Assembly (NCBI GenBank): GCA_030748455.1
Contig: JASMLY010000076.1
Location: forward strand, 1-48,661
Source of the DNA: Phycisphaerales bacterium
GTDB taxonomy: Bacteria; Planctomycetota; Phycisphaerae; Phycisphaerales; SM1A02
Length of the DNA: 48,661 nucleotides
Direction: 5' to 3'
Below are positions 7,919 to 16,415 of the stretch, in pieces. The notes beneath the pieces were generated by a model. That model saw nothing but the letters and a program-made list of their open reading frames with translations, made no database searches and was not told the origin of the DNA. Position 1 is the first letter of the stretch. Every line of letters starts with the position of its first letter. The position numbers and the translations under genes were made by a program.

Positions 7919-8769
7919 CAAAATTCTTTGCAACGGTGCTGCATTTGCGCTTTGAGCCGAGCAAGAATTGAGGAGTGCATTTGGCTGACGCGCGATTCAG
8001 ATAGATCAAGGGTCGCACCAATTTCTTTCATCGTCATTTCTTCGTAGTAATACAGAACAACGATCAAGTGTTCAGCACGAGAGAGCCCTTTCGTGAGAAG
8101 GATTTGTAGATCTTTCTTTTGCAACTCGCGCACTGGGTTCTCTTGGCGTTCGTCTGAAATTACGTCGATTTCAGAGACTTCTCTACTTGAATCGCTGTCA
8201 TATGCCTTTCGATTCAGCGAAGTCATCATCACAGGGCGGGAATCCCGATCTAATTTTTCAAACTCATTTTCATCAACCCCCATATGTTTGATGATTTCTT
8301 CATTCGTCGCTGCTTCACCAGATTCCATTTCTAGCGATTTTCGTGCTCGCTCAACTTTCGCTGTTCTCGAACGTACAAGACGAGGTACCCAATCATTGGC
8401 GCGTAGTTCGTCGTAAATTGCACCCATAATTCTCTGCGTGCAATACGTCTCGAATTTAATCCCCCGCTCTAAATCGTACGCATTGATGGCGTGCATCAAA
8501 CCGAACACGCCAGCTGAATACAGGTCATCAACGTCTACCTCAGATGGAAGTTTGTAGTGCAACCGTTCCGCGGTGTACTTTACAAGTGAGTAGTACTGCT
8601 CGATCAGTACATTTCTCCATTCCTCAGTACCCTCTGCTTTATACGTAAGCCAAACATGAAGCATTTCCATGTCACCCCGTGGCGTTGGCACAATTCTGTC
8701 TAAGCCCTTTGGAACTTTTCCAGTAAATGTGTATTGAGATTTTGTATCTTGTACTGTTGCACTTGGCAT
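7918..8769 (-). CDS. fliA: Flagellar sigma factor FliA (sigma-28)
   Basis: This sigma-70 family protein has region 2 (LIEQYYSLVKYTAERLHYKL, VDVDDLYSAGVFGLMHAINAYD, FETYCTQRIMGAIYDELRANDWVPR), a region-3 segment, and region 4 with the helix-turn-helix MTMKEIGATLDLSESRVSQMHSSILARLK. The DWVPR and the final LSESRVSQMHS are typical of FliA/WhiG factors, which direct RNA polymerase to late flagellar genes. I place the start at ATG 8769 (283 residues) because AAGGAG lies 7 nt upstream. The frame is open to an ATG at 8922, which would add 51 residues but has no Shine-Dalgarno and no resemblance to the family. It is the last gene of the flagellar block; no flgM anti-sigma gene is seen in the window. 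Confidence 0.92.
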   Translation of the reverse strand: MPSATVQDTKSQYTFTGKVPKGLDRIVPTPRGDMEMLHVWLTYKAEGTEEWRNVLIEQYYSLVKYTAERLHYKLPSEVDVDDLYSAGVFGLMHAINAYDLERGIKFETYCTQRIMGAIYDELRANDWVPRLVRSRTAKVERARKSLEMESGEAATNEEIIKHMGVDENEFEKLDRDSRPVMMTSLNRKAYDSDSSREVSEIDVISDERQENPVRELQKKDLQILLTKGLSRAEHLIVVLYYYEEMTMKEIGATLDLSESRVSQMHSSILARLKAQMQHRCKEF

Positions 8770-9164
8770 TGGTCGACTCCTTGACCCTAGCGTGGTATGT
8801 TCCGCATCCTCTACAAGAGTGCGAATTTTTTTAACATCCTGCCGATCCTTGGCATCGATGTTGCCAAGACTATACCGCGCAGAGGGCGTTTTGGAAGATG
8901 GTGTTGTACATTTGTTTGTCATTATTCAAAAAGTGAAACTCGATTCACGCACTAGGAAGATCACATTCAATTGCTCTGCGCTCAACGAAATTGCAAAAGT
9001 AAACGTCACCTCGTTCCATACCAACCCACTGATCCATACCACGAATGTCCGAGAATACACGTGTGCAACCGCACCAAAACCGAACGCACCCTTGATGCGA
9101 GGGCAAATCGTCAACGTTCTTACAACGTCATAACCCGAATAACCGGAAAAGGTTATCGGTCGTT
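8770..9164 (-). other. Unexplained 395-nt stretch between flhG and fliA
   Basis: If fliA starts at 8769, this is by far the longest gap in an otherwise tightly overlapped operon. It holds an imperfect hairpin just after the flhG stop (CCGAATAACC, 9135-9144, with GGTTATCGG, 9151-9159; one bulge, no T-tract). It also has a 62-codon open frame (9114-8926) and 51 further codons in the fliA frame after one stop. None of these resembles a protein I know. It may hold a separate promoter for fliA, a regulatory RNA or a decayed gene; no clear -35/-10 pair stood out. Confidence 0.4.
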
Positions 9165-10007
9165 CTAGGTCAATTTTGTTGCACGGGTCAAAAAAGAAAG
9201 TAGGGAACGCCGTTCTTGGACGGGTGACCCGTCTATTGAAGCCGCCAATTGACGTATCGCCTTTGCTGCTGGGGACTTAGGAGCACTGAGAACTACAGGA
9301 GAACGCCGTCTTACGGCCAACGGTATCTGGTGATCCTTCGGGATAGACCCCGCAAAACCTATGCCTACCCCCAAAAACCGCCTCGATGCCTGATTAATCC
9401 GTGCATGCACGGCAACACCTTCTTCTAAGGATTTGACTTGATTGACAAGTAAACGGGCCCTCGCGCTCGGTCGACGGGATCGAATGGTCTTCAGCATTGC
9501 ATATGCATCTGTGATCGCTGTAGGTTCTGGAGTCGTCACAAGCAAGATCCGCTCTACGGCCGCAACAAATCCCATGACCGATGCGCCAATCCCAGCACCA
9601 GTATCGACAATGAGATAGTCATTGCGAGTTTCAATTCTAGCGAGCGCATCTATCAACCGATTTCGTTCCACTTGAGGTAAATCAGCAATGGATGGGACAC
9701 CTCCCGCCCCGGGGAGCAATTGAAAGCCACCTGGCGCATCGACTGCAATCTCATCTAGATTCTTTTTCCCAGCAACGACGTCTTCAAGTCCGGAACGTAG
9801 ATGCAAATCGCAAAGAACATCCGCATTTGCCATCCCAAGGTCTGCATCCATCACAGTGACTTTTCGACCAAGTTGGCTCAGTGAGACTGCTAAGTTCACT
9901 GAGATGTTCGTTTTGCCAACTCCCCCCTTACCTGAAGTTACAACAATCGCACGCCCAGCGCGTGCACGGTGGATCTGCGGTTCTTCACTGGTTGCTTTTT
10001 CAATCAT
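9165..10007 (-). CDS. flhG: FlhG (YlxH/FleN), MinD-like ATPase controlling flagellar number
   Basis: The start is ATG 10007, overlapping the flhF TGA as ATGA; a longer open frame to 10100 runs inside flhF and is rejected. The 280-residue protein is a ParA/MinD-type ATPase with the deviant Walker A TSGKGGVGKTNISVNLA near residues 23-39, VMDADLGMANADVLCDL, and the switch region LIVDTGAG. The family dimerises on ATP at the membrane, stimulates the FlhF GTPase and limits flagellar number. The N-terminal segment before the Walker motif, which often carries the FlhF-activating element, is about 20 residues long here. The C-terminus is basic (RRSLLSFLTRATKLT) and could act as a membrane-targeting helix, which is an inference from the family. 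Confidence 0.92.
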   Translation of the reverse strand: MIEKATSEEPQIHRARAGRAIVVTSGKGGVGKTNISVNLAVSLSQLGRKVTVMDADLGMANADVLCDLHLRSGLEDVVAGKKNLDEIAVDAPGGFQLLPGAGGVPSIADLPQVERNRLIDALARIETRNDYLIVDTGAGIGASVMGFVAAVERILLVTTPEPTAITDAYAMLKTIRSRRPSARARLLVNQVKSLEEGVAVHARINQASRRFLGVGIGFAGSIPKDHQIPLAVRRRSPVVLSAPKSPAAKAIRQLAASIDGSPVQERRSLLSFLTRATKLT

Positions 10008-10984
10008 GCCAAACAATTCACAGGTAACAACGTTTCGACTAGTCGTTCCACTTTTGCAGGCTCGATATTCGTAGACACATCTTGCCCGTTCGTAAACCAA
10101 CTAACAGGTAGTTGTAGTGTATTCAATGTTGTCACAATTTCTCCGACAGAAACTGCTTCATCTAATTTTGTCACAATAATTCTGTCGCAACCTGCAACCA
10201 TAAAGCTCTCAGCCGCGCGTTGTGTTGCGGTCAATGAAGTTGCAGCGGACAAAACGAGATGGCACTCTGTTGGATTCGCTTCAGCAACAATTTCGCCCAT
10301 TTCTCGGATATTTTCCTCATCAACTTGGCTTCGCCCAGCGGTATCAATAAGGACAACATCCACGTCTTGAATTGCAGCGATGGTCTCTTGCATTTGTTGT
10401 TTCGTACTTGCAACGTAAAAGGAGGCGTCGACGAGATCTGCATATTGTTTGAGTTGATCAACTGCAGCGATTCTGTACGTGTCTGCTGTTACCAATGCAA
10501 CACGCCTCCCTTGCTGGAGTCGAAATCTCGTAGCCAACTTCGCAATTGTTGTTGTTTTCCCAACACCTGTTGGTCCAATCAACGCAATGACCGCTGGCCG
10601 CCCTGCTTCACGCCTAGGCGGTAACGCGCAAGGTGGCAACATTGCAAGATACGTTTCGATAAGTCGTTGATGGAGTGTTTCTCGATCAAGATCAGAACCC
10701 TCACCTGCACGTTGTACAATTGAAGTTGCTGTTTCATCCGGAACACCTTGCGAAACCAACCATGCGTGTGCGTGTGCCAATACGGGAGAAAGCCACCCCG
10801 CCGAACCATGTTCTAGCACCTCACCAACGAGTGTACGGATTTCGTCAATACCTTCTTCTAATTTAGTGGTGTTTAACGCGTGCCTAGTTTCGGTATCGAG
10901 CAACTCCTGCGCATATGAAATCGTCAATTGGCGATCTCTTTCGGTCACTCCACTACCTTTGTTTGGCACGTCATCCTTATCCAT
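10004..10984 (-). CDS. flhF: FlhF, SRP-type GTPase for flagellar placement
   Basis: The 326-residue protein has an SRP-family GTPase domain: G1 IGPTGVGKTTTIAKLA, TADTYRIAAVDQLKQYAD, G3 DTAGRS, and G4 TKLDEA. The N-terminal third (about residues 1-125) is charged and helical like the B and N domains of FlhF. FlhF recruits the first flagellar components to the right place on the membrane and is stimulated by FlhG. The gene lies 26 nt after flhA and overlaps flhG by 4 nt, the usual flhA-flhF-flhG order. The length is within the family range, somewhat short because the N-terminal domain is compact. Confidence 0.94.
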   Translation of the reverse strand: MDKDDVPNKGSGVTERDRQLTISYAQELLDTETRHALNTTKLEEGIDEIRTLVGEVLEHGSAGWLSPVLAHAHAWLVSQGVPDETATSIVQRAGEGSDLDRETLHQRLIETYLAMLPPCALPPRREAGRPAVIALIGPTGVGKTTTIAKLATRFRLQQGRRVALVTADTYRIAAVDQLKQYADLVDASFYVASTKQQMQETIAAIQDVDVVLIDTAGRSQVDEENIREMGEIVAEANPTECHLVLSAATSLTATQRAAESFMVAGCDRIIVTKLDEAVSVGEIVTTLNTLQLPVSWFTNGQDVSTNIEPAKVERLVETLLPVNCLA

Positions 10985-11010
10985 AAACGAACATCATACC
11001 TTCTAGAACA

Positions 11011-13080
11011 TCAAGAGACACGAGATGCAACGTCAATCGTGCCAACAACTTCAAGATCGACTTCTGCAACAATTTCCTGTTTACTCAATACGACAATCGA
11101 CGGGTCATATTGAGAGATTGCATCGCGCAAAAACCTTCGCACCGAATCTGTCGAAACCACTACTACGGGCGTCTTCCCAGTATGAATCAATGGTCTCGCA
11201 GCATGCCCAACTGCATTGGCAAGTGACTTTGGTTTTAAATCATTTATTCCGGATTTGCTCAAGACTGATTCAACTGCGGGAGGCAACGTAATGCAATGAA
11301 TTGATTGGTGACCTTGGCCATCAGATGTAGAGAGCGTCGAACAAATTTGTCTTTTCAAAGCGCACCGGACTTTTTCTACACACAAATCGATCGACGTATC
11401 TGCATACTGCGTTGCTGTTTCAACAATTGTTTCAAGATCAAGTATCGGTACTTTTTCCGCGAGAAGCGCTTTGATGAGTTGATGCAATCGCGAAATCGTA
11501 AGCCCCTTCCCGATTGTCTCGTCAACAAGCCGAGGCGAGGTTCCTTTTAAAGAATCTACGAGTCGTGAGACTTCCTCCCAAGAGATAAGTTCTGAAGCGT
11601 AATTTGTCACAATTTGAGACAAATGTGTCACGAGGACTGTCAGTGCGTTTACTGAAGTTAACCCGAGCTCCTTCACTTCTGCTTCACGATCTGATGTTAC
11701 CCATAACGCTGACATTCCAAACACGGGTTCTTGCTCCCGAATTCCATCGAGACCTCGACCAACTTCGTCGCCTACCACAACCATTTTTCGATCGAGATGC
11801 AGAACGCCTTCCCCAACGATACCGTTGCGAATTTTTATACGGTATGCATACTTAGGAAGATCGATGTTATCAAACACTCGAATTGATGGGACGATCAGAC
11901 CAAGTTCTTGAGAAGCAGATGCCCGAACTGCTGATATTCGCTCAAGGAGCTGTCCGCCTTTTTCTATTTGTGCAAGTGAAATCAAGCCAATTCCTAACTC
12001 GACTTGCAAAATATCGACGCTTTGCGAGGGTGTTTGTGTTTCTGGAACACTGACTGGTTCTTCCTGTATCTCTGCCAATTCTTCTTCTACTCGTTGTTGA
12101 TGTGATGACCATGCCAACCCACCCAACACGGCTGAAAGAATCAACAGTGGCAGGGTAGGGAGTGGAGTAAAGACTGAAAGCACAACGAGGAATCCAGCAA
12201 CAAGGGCAAGAGCTGCGGGTTGAGAAACGAGTTGTGTGGGGATCTCTAATCCTAATGGTCGGCGGTCACCTGCGCGAGCAACGATCAAGCCCGCGGCGAT
12301 AGCGATCAGAAAAGATGGGATCTGACTCGCTAAACCATCTCCAATTGTCAATCGAGTGAACAAATCAAACGTCGCAGGGGGTGACCAACCACGCTCTAAG
12401 ATTCCAACCCCGAGGCCGCCAATAATATTGACAACGATAATCACGAGCCCTGCAATTGCATCTCCCCGTACGAACTTGCTCGCCCCATCCATCGCACCGT
12501 AAAAGTCTGCCTCACGCAAGACTCGATCACGACGATTGGTTGCTTCTCTTTCTTCAATGAGTCCCGCTGATAGATCAGCATCGATCGCCATCTGACGACC
12601 TGGCATCGCATCAAGTGTAAAACGCGCGGCAACTTCGCTCATCCTAGTTGCGCCTTTGGTTACAACAACAAACTGCACAATCACAAGAATGAGAAAGATA
12701 ATCGCACCCACAATGATGCTCGAACCAGCAACAAAACCACCGAACGCTTCGATGACATGCCCCGCCATACCATTTGCAGTATCAGGTGTACTTGCATCAG
12801 CGGAGAGGATCAGTCGTGTTGAGGCAACATTAAGCACTAACCGTCCAAGCGTGGTGATTAAGAGTAATGCAGGAAAGACACTGAAATCTAAGGAGCTCTT
12901 TGTATAAATTGTCGTCAACAAAATCACCGCAGCGAGCGAAATGTTTGCAGCGAGTAACACATCCAACAGTGCAGGAGGAAGAGGAATAACGAGTACAGCT
13001 ACCAAACTTAACAATAATGCAGGAACAAGGTAGTGGCGGCGTTGAACGAGTTGAGAAATAATTGTTTCTAAGGAACTCAT
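11011..13080 (-). CDS. flhA: FlhA, flagellar export apparatus gate and substrate-docking protein
   Basis: At 689 residues this matches FlhA (about 690). The N-terminal half has about eight membrane segments. Between them are family motifs such as PALLLITTLGRLVLNVASTRLIL, the FHIPEP-region equivalent TKGATRMSEVAARFTLDAMPGRQMAIDADLSAGLI, and the polar stretch READFYGAMDGASKFVRGDAIAGL. The C-terminal half is the cytoplasmic substrate-binding domain (LGIGLISLAQ...IRNGIVGEGVLHLDRKMVV...). It forms the nonameric ring of the export gate with FlhB and FliPQR. It overlaps flhB by 4 nt (ATGA). Confidence 0.96.
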   Translation of the reverse strand: MSSLETIISQLVQRRHYLVPALLLSLVAVLVIPLPPALLDVLLAANISLAAVILLTTIYTKSSLDFSVFPALLLITTLGRLVLNVASTRLILSADASTPDTANGMAGHVIEAFGGFVAGSSIIVGAIIFLILVIVQFVVVTKGATRMSEVAARFTLDAMPGRQMAIDADLSAGLIEEREATNRRDRVLREADFYGAMDGASKFVRGDAIAGLVIIVVNIIGGLGVGILERGWSPPATFDLFTRLTIGDGLASQIPSFLIAIAAGLIVARAGDRRPLGLEIPTQLVSQPAALALVAGFLVVLSVFTPLPTLPLLILSAVLGGLAWSSHQQRVEEELAEIQEEPVSVPETQTPSQSVDILQVELGIGLISLAQIEKGGQLLERISAVRASASQELGLIVPSIRVFDNIDLPKYAYRIKIRNGIVGEGVLHLDRKMVVVGDEVGRGLDGIREQEPVFGMSALWVTSDREAEVKELGLTSVNALTVLVTHLSQIVTNYASELISWEEVSRLVDSLKGTSPRLVDETIGKGLTISRLHQLIKALLAEKVPILDLETIVETATQYADTSIDLCVEKVRCALKRQICSTLSTSDGQGHQSIHCITLPPAVESVLSKSGINDLKPKSLANAVGHAARPLIHTGKTPVVVVSTDSVRRFLRDAISQYDPSIVVLSKQEIVAEVDLEVVGTIDVASRVS

Positions 13081-14099
13081 GCTGTTTTGCTCCTCTTCAC
13101 CCTAAGAATTGATGCAATTTCACTGTGCAATGAAGGAGGCAGTGCGTGTCCAACATCACATCCTAGTTCAACTCTTGCACATAACCAATCGTTGGTTTGT
13201 ACTGGAATAGCTAGACTAGTTGCTTTGGCTACCAACTTCTGTATCTCGTCGCCTTGAATAAACGCGAGGACGACAGGAGCAGACATTGTTGTTGGATTCC
13301 ATCGAATAGAAACTGCGATAGTTTTTCCAACCAAGACCAACGACGGTTCAATGCTATCTCTTACATGTTGAGAGAATGGTGTAATTCTTCGGTACGATCG
13401 GATTTGTTGGTTCCCTTCTTGTTCCTTACGTTCGTTCATGACTTCTTGTCTTGTCATCTTCAACCCTTCCTTCCATTGGTGTCGTTGCCAAACAATATCT
13501 AGTAACCCTAAGATGAACAAACTCGCAACTGATGCAAAGACTATTTTCCCTGAAACGATTGCGATGACCACCAAACTTTCATCCAACGAAGATTGAGAAA
13601 GTGAGAGCAATTCTGCTCTATGTACCCATGCCACCCAACCACCTGCAAGAACAGATGCAGTTAACTTGCAGCAAGAAAACAGGAGGTTCATCCACCCATG
13701 ACCACCCCACAATCGTTCCCATCCTGTGGTTGGGTTAATTCGTTCGGGTTTCATATTTGCTGCTTGAGGTGCGAACAACCCGCCGACTTGCACTACTCCA
13801 GCCAATATTGCAACGAACAATAGAATCACGCAAGGAAGCCAGAGCATTTGCAGTAACGCGGTGCCCAATTCTGCGATCAACGAACTTGGGTTTGCAGAAG
13901 AAAAGGACAATCCCTGCACGAGACTTTGCTTCATCGATTGAATCATCTGTGGAATCCAATACACAGCAATTCCGATTGCAGCAAGGCTCAGGAGTGATGA
14001 TGAAAAATCACTGCTTCTTGCTACTTGCCCCTCTTCTCGTGCGCGTTTAAGGCGAGTGGCCGTTGGTTGCTCTGTAGCATCGTTGCGATCAAATCCCAT
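13077..14099 (-). CDS. flhB: FlhB, export switch protein with NPTT in place of NPTH
   Basis: The 340-residue protein has the N-terminal signature EQPTATRLKRAREEGQVARS, four membrane segments and the cytoplasmic linker MTRQEVMNERKEQEGN. The autocleavage site normally read as NPTH appears as N268-P269-T270-T271, so the histidine after NPT is threonine. FlhB switches the export apparatus from rod/hook to filament substrates after self-cleavage between Asn and Pro. Whether this variant cleaves at a normal rate is unknown. One nucleotide separates the gene from fliR and it overlaps flhA by 4 nt. Confidence 0.94.
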   Translation of the reverse strand: MGFDRNDATEQPTATRLKRAREEGQVARSSDFSSSLLSLAAIGIAVYWIPQMIQSMKQSLVQGLSFSSANPSSLIAELGTALLQMLWLPCVILLFVAILAGVVQVGGLFAPQAANMKPERINPTTGWERLWGGHGWMNLLFSCCKLTASVLAGGWVAWVHRAELLSLSQSSLDESLVVIAIVSGKIVFASVASLFILGLLDIVWQRHQWKEGLKMTRQEVMNERKEQEGNQQIRSYRRITPFSQHVRDSIEPSLVLVGKTIAVSIRWNPTTMSAPVVLAFIQGDEIQKLVAKATSLAIPVQTNDWLCARVELGCDVGHALPPSLHSEIASILRVKRSKTA

Positions 14100-14100
14100 C

Positions 14101-14865
14101 TCAGATCACTCCCCCTACTGTTGAAACGTGCTCGATACTCATTGGAAGGTACGTTTCAATTGCTTTCCCGATACCAACAACTCCGCCTGAAAGGACAAGA
14201 AAACCAACAAGGATTCTCAACGGTAACCCTACACTGAAAATGTTCAATTGAGGCATAGAACGCGCCACTACAGCAAGCGCTGCTGTTTGCAGTAACAAAA
14301 CAGCAAGGATCGGTAGCGCCATACGTAGTGAAAACTCAAACGCACTATCGAGCATTCCTCCAAGAGATATCAAGAATCCTTCTTCAAGTAACAAAGTTCC
14401 AGAAAAATGTGAAAAACTTGAAACGGTTGCAGAGAACATTTGTTCTACACCGCCCACAAGCACAAACAACACAACTGCAAACATCATAAACCCCTGCCCG
14501 AGAATGTCTGTTCGATCCCCTGAAGCAGGATCGAGCATCGAAGGAAGTGCGATACTCATTTGTTGACCCATTAATGTTCCCCCCATCTGGCAAGCAATAA
14601 GAGGAATGTTCATGAGAAAGCCGATCGTTGCACCCACTGCGAATTCAATGCCAAGTAGTATTGCGAGACCTACACCACTCTGGGATGCCACACTTGCTGC
14701 GGGTATACACGTCCAAACTGCAAACCCAAGTGCTAGGGAAATTGCAATTCGAATTGTTTTTGGTATTGCAGTTGAAGACAAGACTGGTGCTGTCACTACC
14801 AGACCTGAAATTCTTGCAATGACAAGAAGTAACGCACTTAGTGAGCTAAAAATCGTTGGAGTCAT
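14101..14865 (-). CDS. fliR: FliR, flagellar export gate membrane protein
   Basis: The 254-residue, very hydrophobic protein has about six membrane segments, with the FliR motif VRISGLVVTAPVLSS-like region at residues 13-30 (ISGLVVTAPVLSSTAIPKT), GATIGFLMNIPLIACQMGGTLMGQQM near 77-102, and the C-terminal PQLNIFSVGLPLRILVGFLVL. FliR forms the core of the export gate with FliP and FliQ. It overlaps fliQ by 4 nt and leads into flhB after 1 nt. Confidence 0.93.
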   Translation of the reverse strand: MTPTIFSSLSALLLVIARISGLVVTAPVLSSTAIPKTIRIAISLALGFAVWTCIPAASVASQSGVGLAILLGIEFAVGATIGFLMNIPLIACQMGGTLMGQQMSIALPSMLDPASGDRTDILGQGFMMFAVVLFVLVGGVEQMFSATVSSFSHFSGTLLLEEGFLISLGGMLDSAFEFSLRMALPILAVLLLQTAALAVVARSMPQLNIFSVGLPLRILVGFLVLSGGVVGIGKAIETYLPMSIEHVSTVGGVI

Positions 14866-15116
14866 GGTGATACTCCGAACATTTCAGATGCAAAATCCAT
14901 AACTTGCGCAAACATCCAATGCATCAGTAAAAGGATCGCGATAAGCATCGCGAGCATCCTTGGTATGAGGCTGATCGTCTGTTCTTGAACTTGAGTCATT
15001 GCTTGCATCAAACTGATCAACAAGCTCACTACCAATCCAATCAATAGAACTGGGGATGCGACAACAAGAACAATGAGAAAGGCCGACTTCAACATTTCTA
15101 TCAGAGCATCAGTCAT
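14862..15116 (-). CDS. fliQ: FliQ, flagellar export gate small subunit
   Basis: The start is ATG 15116, overlapping the fliP stop (ATGA) and giving 84 residues, the usual FliQ length; the frame is open to 15200 but that part lies inside fliP. The sequence has two membrane hairpin segments (FLIVLVVASPVLLIGLVVSLL and the segment around LAMLIAILLLMHW) with the conserved LMQAMTQVQEQTISLIPRML between them. Four FliQ subunits pack around the FliP-FliR core. Confidence 0.95.
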   Translation of the reverse strand: MTDALIEMLKSAFLIVLVVASPVLLIGLVVSLLISLMQAMTQVQEQTISLIPRMLAMLIAILLLMHWMFAQVMDFASEMFGVSP

Positions 15117-15892
15117 CCCCAAATCCCTGTTGACATCAACATTGCAACCCCTTCCGGAGCAACAACACTTTGTAACAAATTCCCAACGACAAGTTCCCAA
15201 CCGTCCACAAGGACAAACAACAATATCTTGAACGGAAGAGAAACAAGAACGGGTGGAAGCATCAACATCCCCATTGAAACAAGGAGACCAGACACGAGCA
15301 GATCTATGACAAGAAGGGGTAAGTACACTCTGAAGCCTATGAGAAATGCTGTTTTCAGTTCACTCAACACAAATGCAGGAATGAGCGTGAGTGTATCTAC
15401 GTCTTCCATCGTCAGTTGACGTGGATCAGACGTGTCAATCCCACGATACTCGAGCATCATATAGACGGTTGTCCAGTTATCTGCTGCATCGATTTGTGCA
15501 AACATAAATTCTCGAATTGGTTCTTTCGTTTTTTCCCACGCTTCTTCCGTGTTTGTAATCTCCCCATCAATGAGAGGTTTCAGCCCATCGTCGTACATTC
15601 GCTCAAGCGTTGGTGCCATCACTACAACTGAAAGCAAAAGGCTTAATCCAACAAGTATTTGAGTTGGAGGTAGAGTAGGAGAGCCGAGGGCTTGTCGTAA
15701 GACAGCAAGTACAACAACGAAACGAGTAAAACATGTGCAAAGCACCAAGATCGATGGAACGAGTGCGAGCACAGTCAACAGTAGCAGGACGTTGATTGTC
15801 GAACCAATCGAACCATCACTTGCAGGAAGGAGTTGCCCCGCTTGTTCCAATGCCGCTATTGGGTTCTCTGGGAGCGCTGTTGCGAGAATCAC
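15113..15892 (-). CDS. fliP: FliP, flagellar export gate pore protein
   Basis: The 259-residue protein has the FliP core SILVLCTCFTRFVVVLAVLRQALG near residues 48-70, PPTQILVGLSLLLS, the periplasmic region with PLIDGEITNTEEAW and PIREFMFAQ, LIPAFVLSELKTAFLIGFRVYLP and SGLLVSMGMLMLPPVLVSLPFKILLFVLVDGWELVV. FliP forms the pentameric pore of the export gate. A hydrophobic N-terminus (MILATALPENPIAALEQAGQLLPA) may serve as part of a signal sequence. It overlaps fliO and fliQ by 4 nt each. Confidence 0.96.
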   Translation of the reverse strand: MILATALPENPIAALEQAGQLLPASDGSIGSTINVLLLLTVLALVPSILVLCTCFTRFVVVLAVLRQALGSPTLPPTQILVGLSLLLSVVVMAPTLERMYDDGLKPLIDGEITNTEEAWEKTKEPIREFMFAQIDAADNWTTVYMMLEYRGIDTSDPRQLTMEDVDTLTLIPAFVLSELKTAFLIGFRVYLPLLVIDLLVSGLLVSMGMLMLPPVLVSLPFKILLFVLVDGWELVVGNLLQSVVAPEGVAMLMSTGIWG

Positions 15893-16302
15893 GTTGCTTC
15901 CTCCGAATCATCCGGTGTAGATTCCACAATGCAGAGCGTTGAGAGTGTATTTTTAGACTGATGAAGAAGGACTTCTGTATCTCTGCATTGAACGAGGAGC
16001 AACGATTGCCGAGATCCGAGCGGTTTTCGCTCCACAATCTTGATCTTCCGATTTGTTCCGCCAACGCTCGGTGTATTCCCAATCCCTAGCCTGCCAAAAA
16101 TCAGGCGGATGACAAACAGAATCGCAGCTACGATCAGAAGCGCAAAGCAAACTTCCCAAACACCAAGCCAATGCGCTGTGGTCTCTGATTTTGGGGTGGG
16201 AATTGGCAGGGGTTGCGAGGCACGTACGTTCTGAGCGAGCGTGCACAGCGATAGCGCACACCATACACATGAACAATAATTGATCGCTTTCATGCGATTC
16301 AT
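15889..16302 (-). CDS. fliO: FliO, flagellar export gate assembly factor
   Basis: The 137-residue protein has a signal-peptide-like N-terminus (KAINYCSCVWCALSLCTLAQNVRAS) and a membrane segment (VCFALLIVAAILFVIRLIF). The following cytoplasmic domain has the FliO pattern IKIVERKPLGSRQSLLLVQCRDTEVLL. FliO stabilises FliP during assembly of the gate. It is the first gene of the minus-strand flagellar operon. Two starts are possible, ATG 16302 and ATG 16293; an AGGAAGG sits just upstream (2 nt and 11 nt away respectively), so the choice is unclear. Confidence 0.85.
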   Translation of the reverse strand: MNRMKAINYCSCVWCALSLCTLAQNVRASQPLPIPTPKSETTAHWLGVWEVCFALLIVAAILFVIRLIFGRLGIGNTPSVGGTNRKIKIVERKPLGSRQSLLLVQCRDTEVLLHQSKNTLSTLCIVESTPDDSEEAT

Positions 16303-16415
16303 CGCCTTCCTGGCTCGTTGGCGGGCATCCTGCCCAATTCACATCTCTCACACAGCGTGAGAATCTATCCCCTCATCGGCTACTTTTATCGTCTAGCGTG
16401 ATTATCATGCCCGAT
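16303..16415. promoter_or_regulatory. Divergent control region between fliO and the BamD-like gene
   Basis: Two perfect dyads are visible: GGGCA-N3-TGCCC (16323-16335), near fliO, and TCTCAC-N5-GTGAGA (16346-16362), more central. Either could bind a regulator or form a hairpin in the fliO leader. I could not fix a -35/-10 pair on either strand with confidence. Confidence 0.3.

Noticed and set aside
8926..9114. A 62-codon minus-strand frame between flhG and fliA as a gene
   Set aside because: It has no Shine-Dalgarno, no recognisable motif and a composition typical of chance frames. I kept the region as unexplained rather than calling a protein.
15117..15200. The 28-codon upstream extension of fliQ
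   Set aside because: It lies within fliP, and the resulting Cys/Arg-rich N-terminus is foreign to FliQ; ATG 15116 gives the family length and an ATGA overlap.
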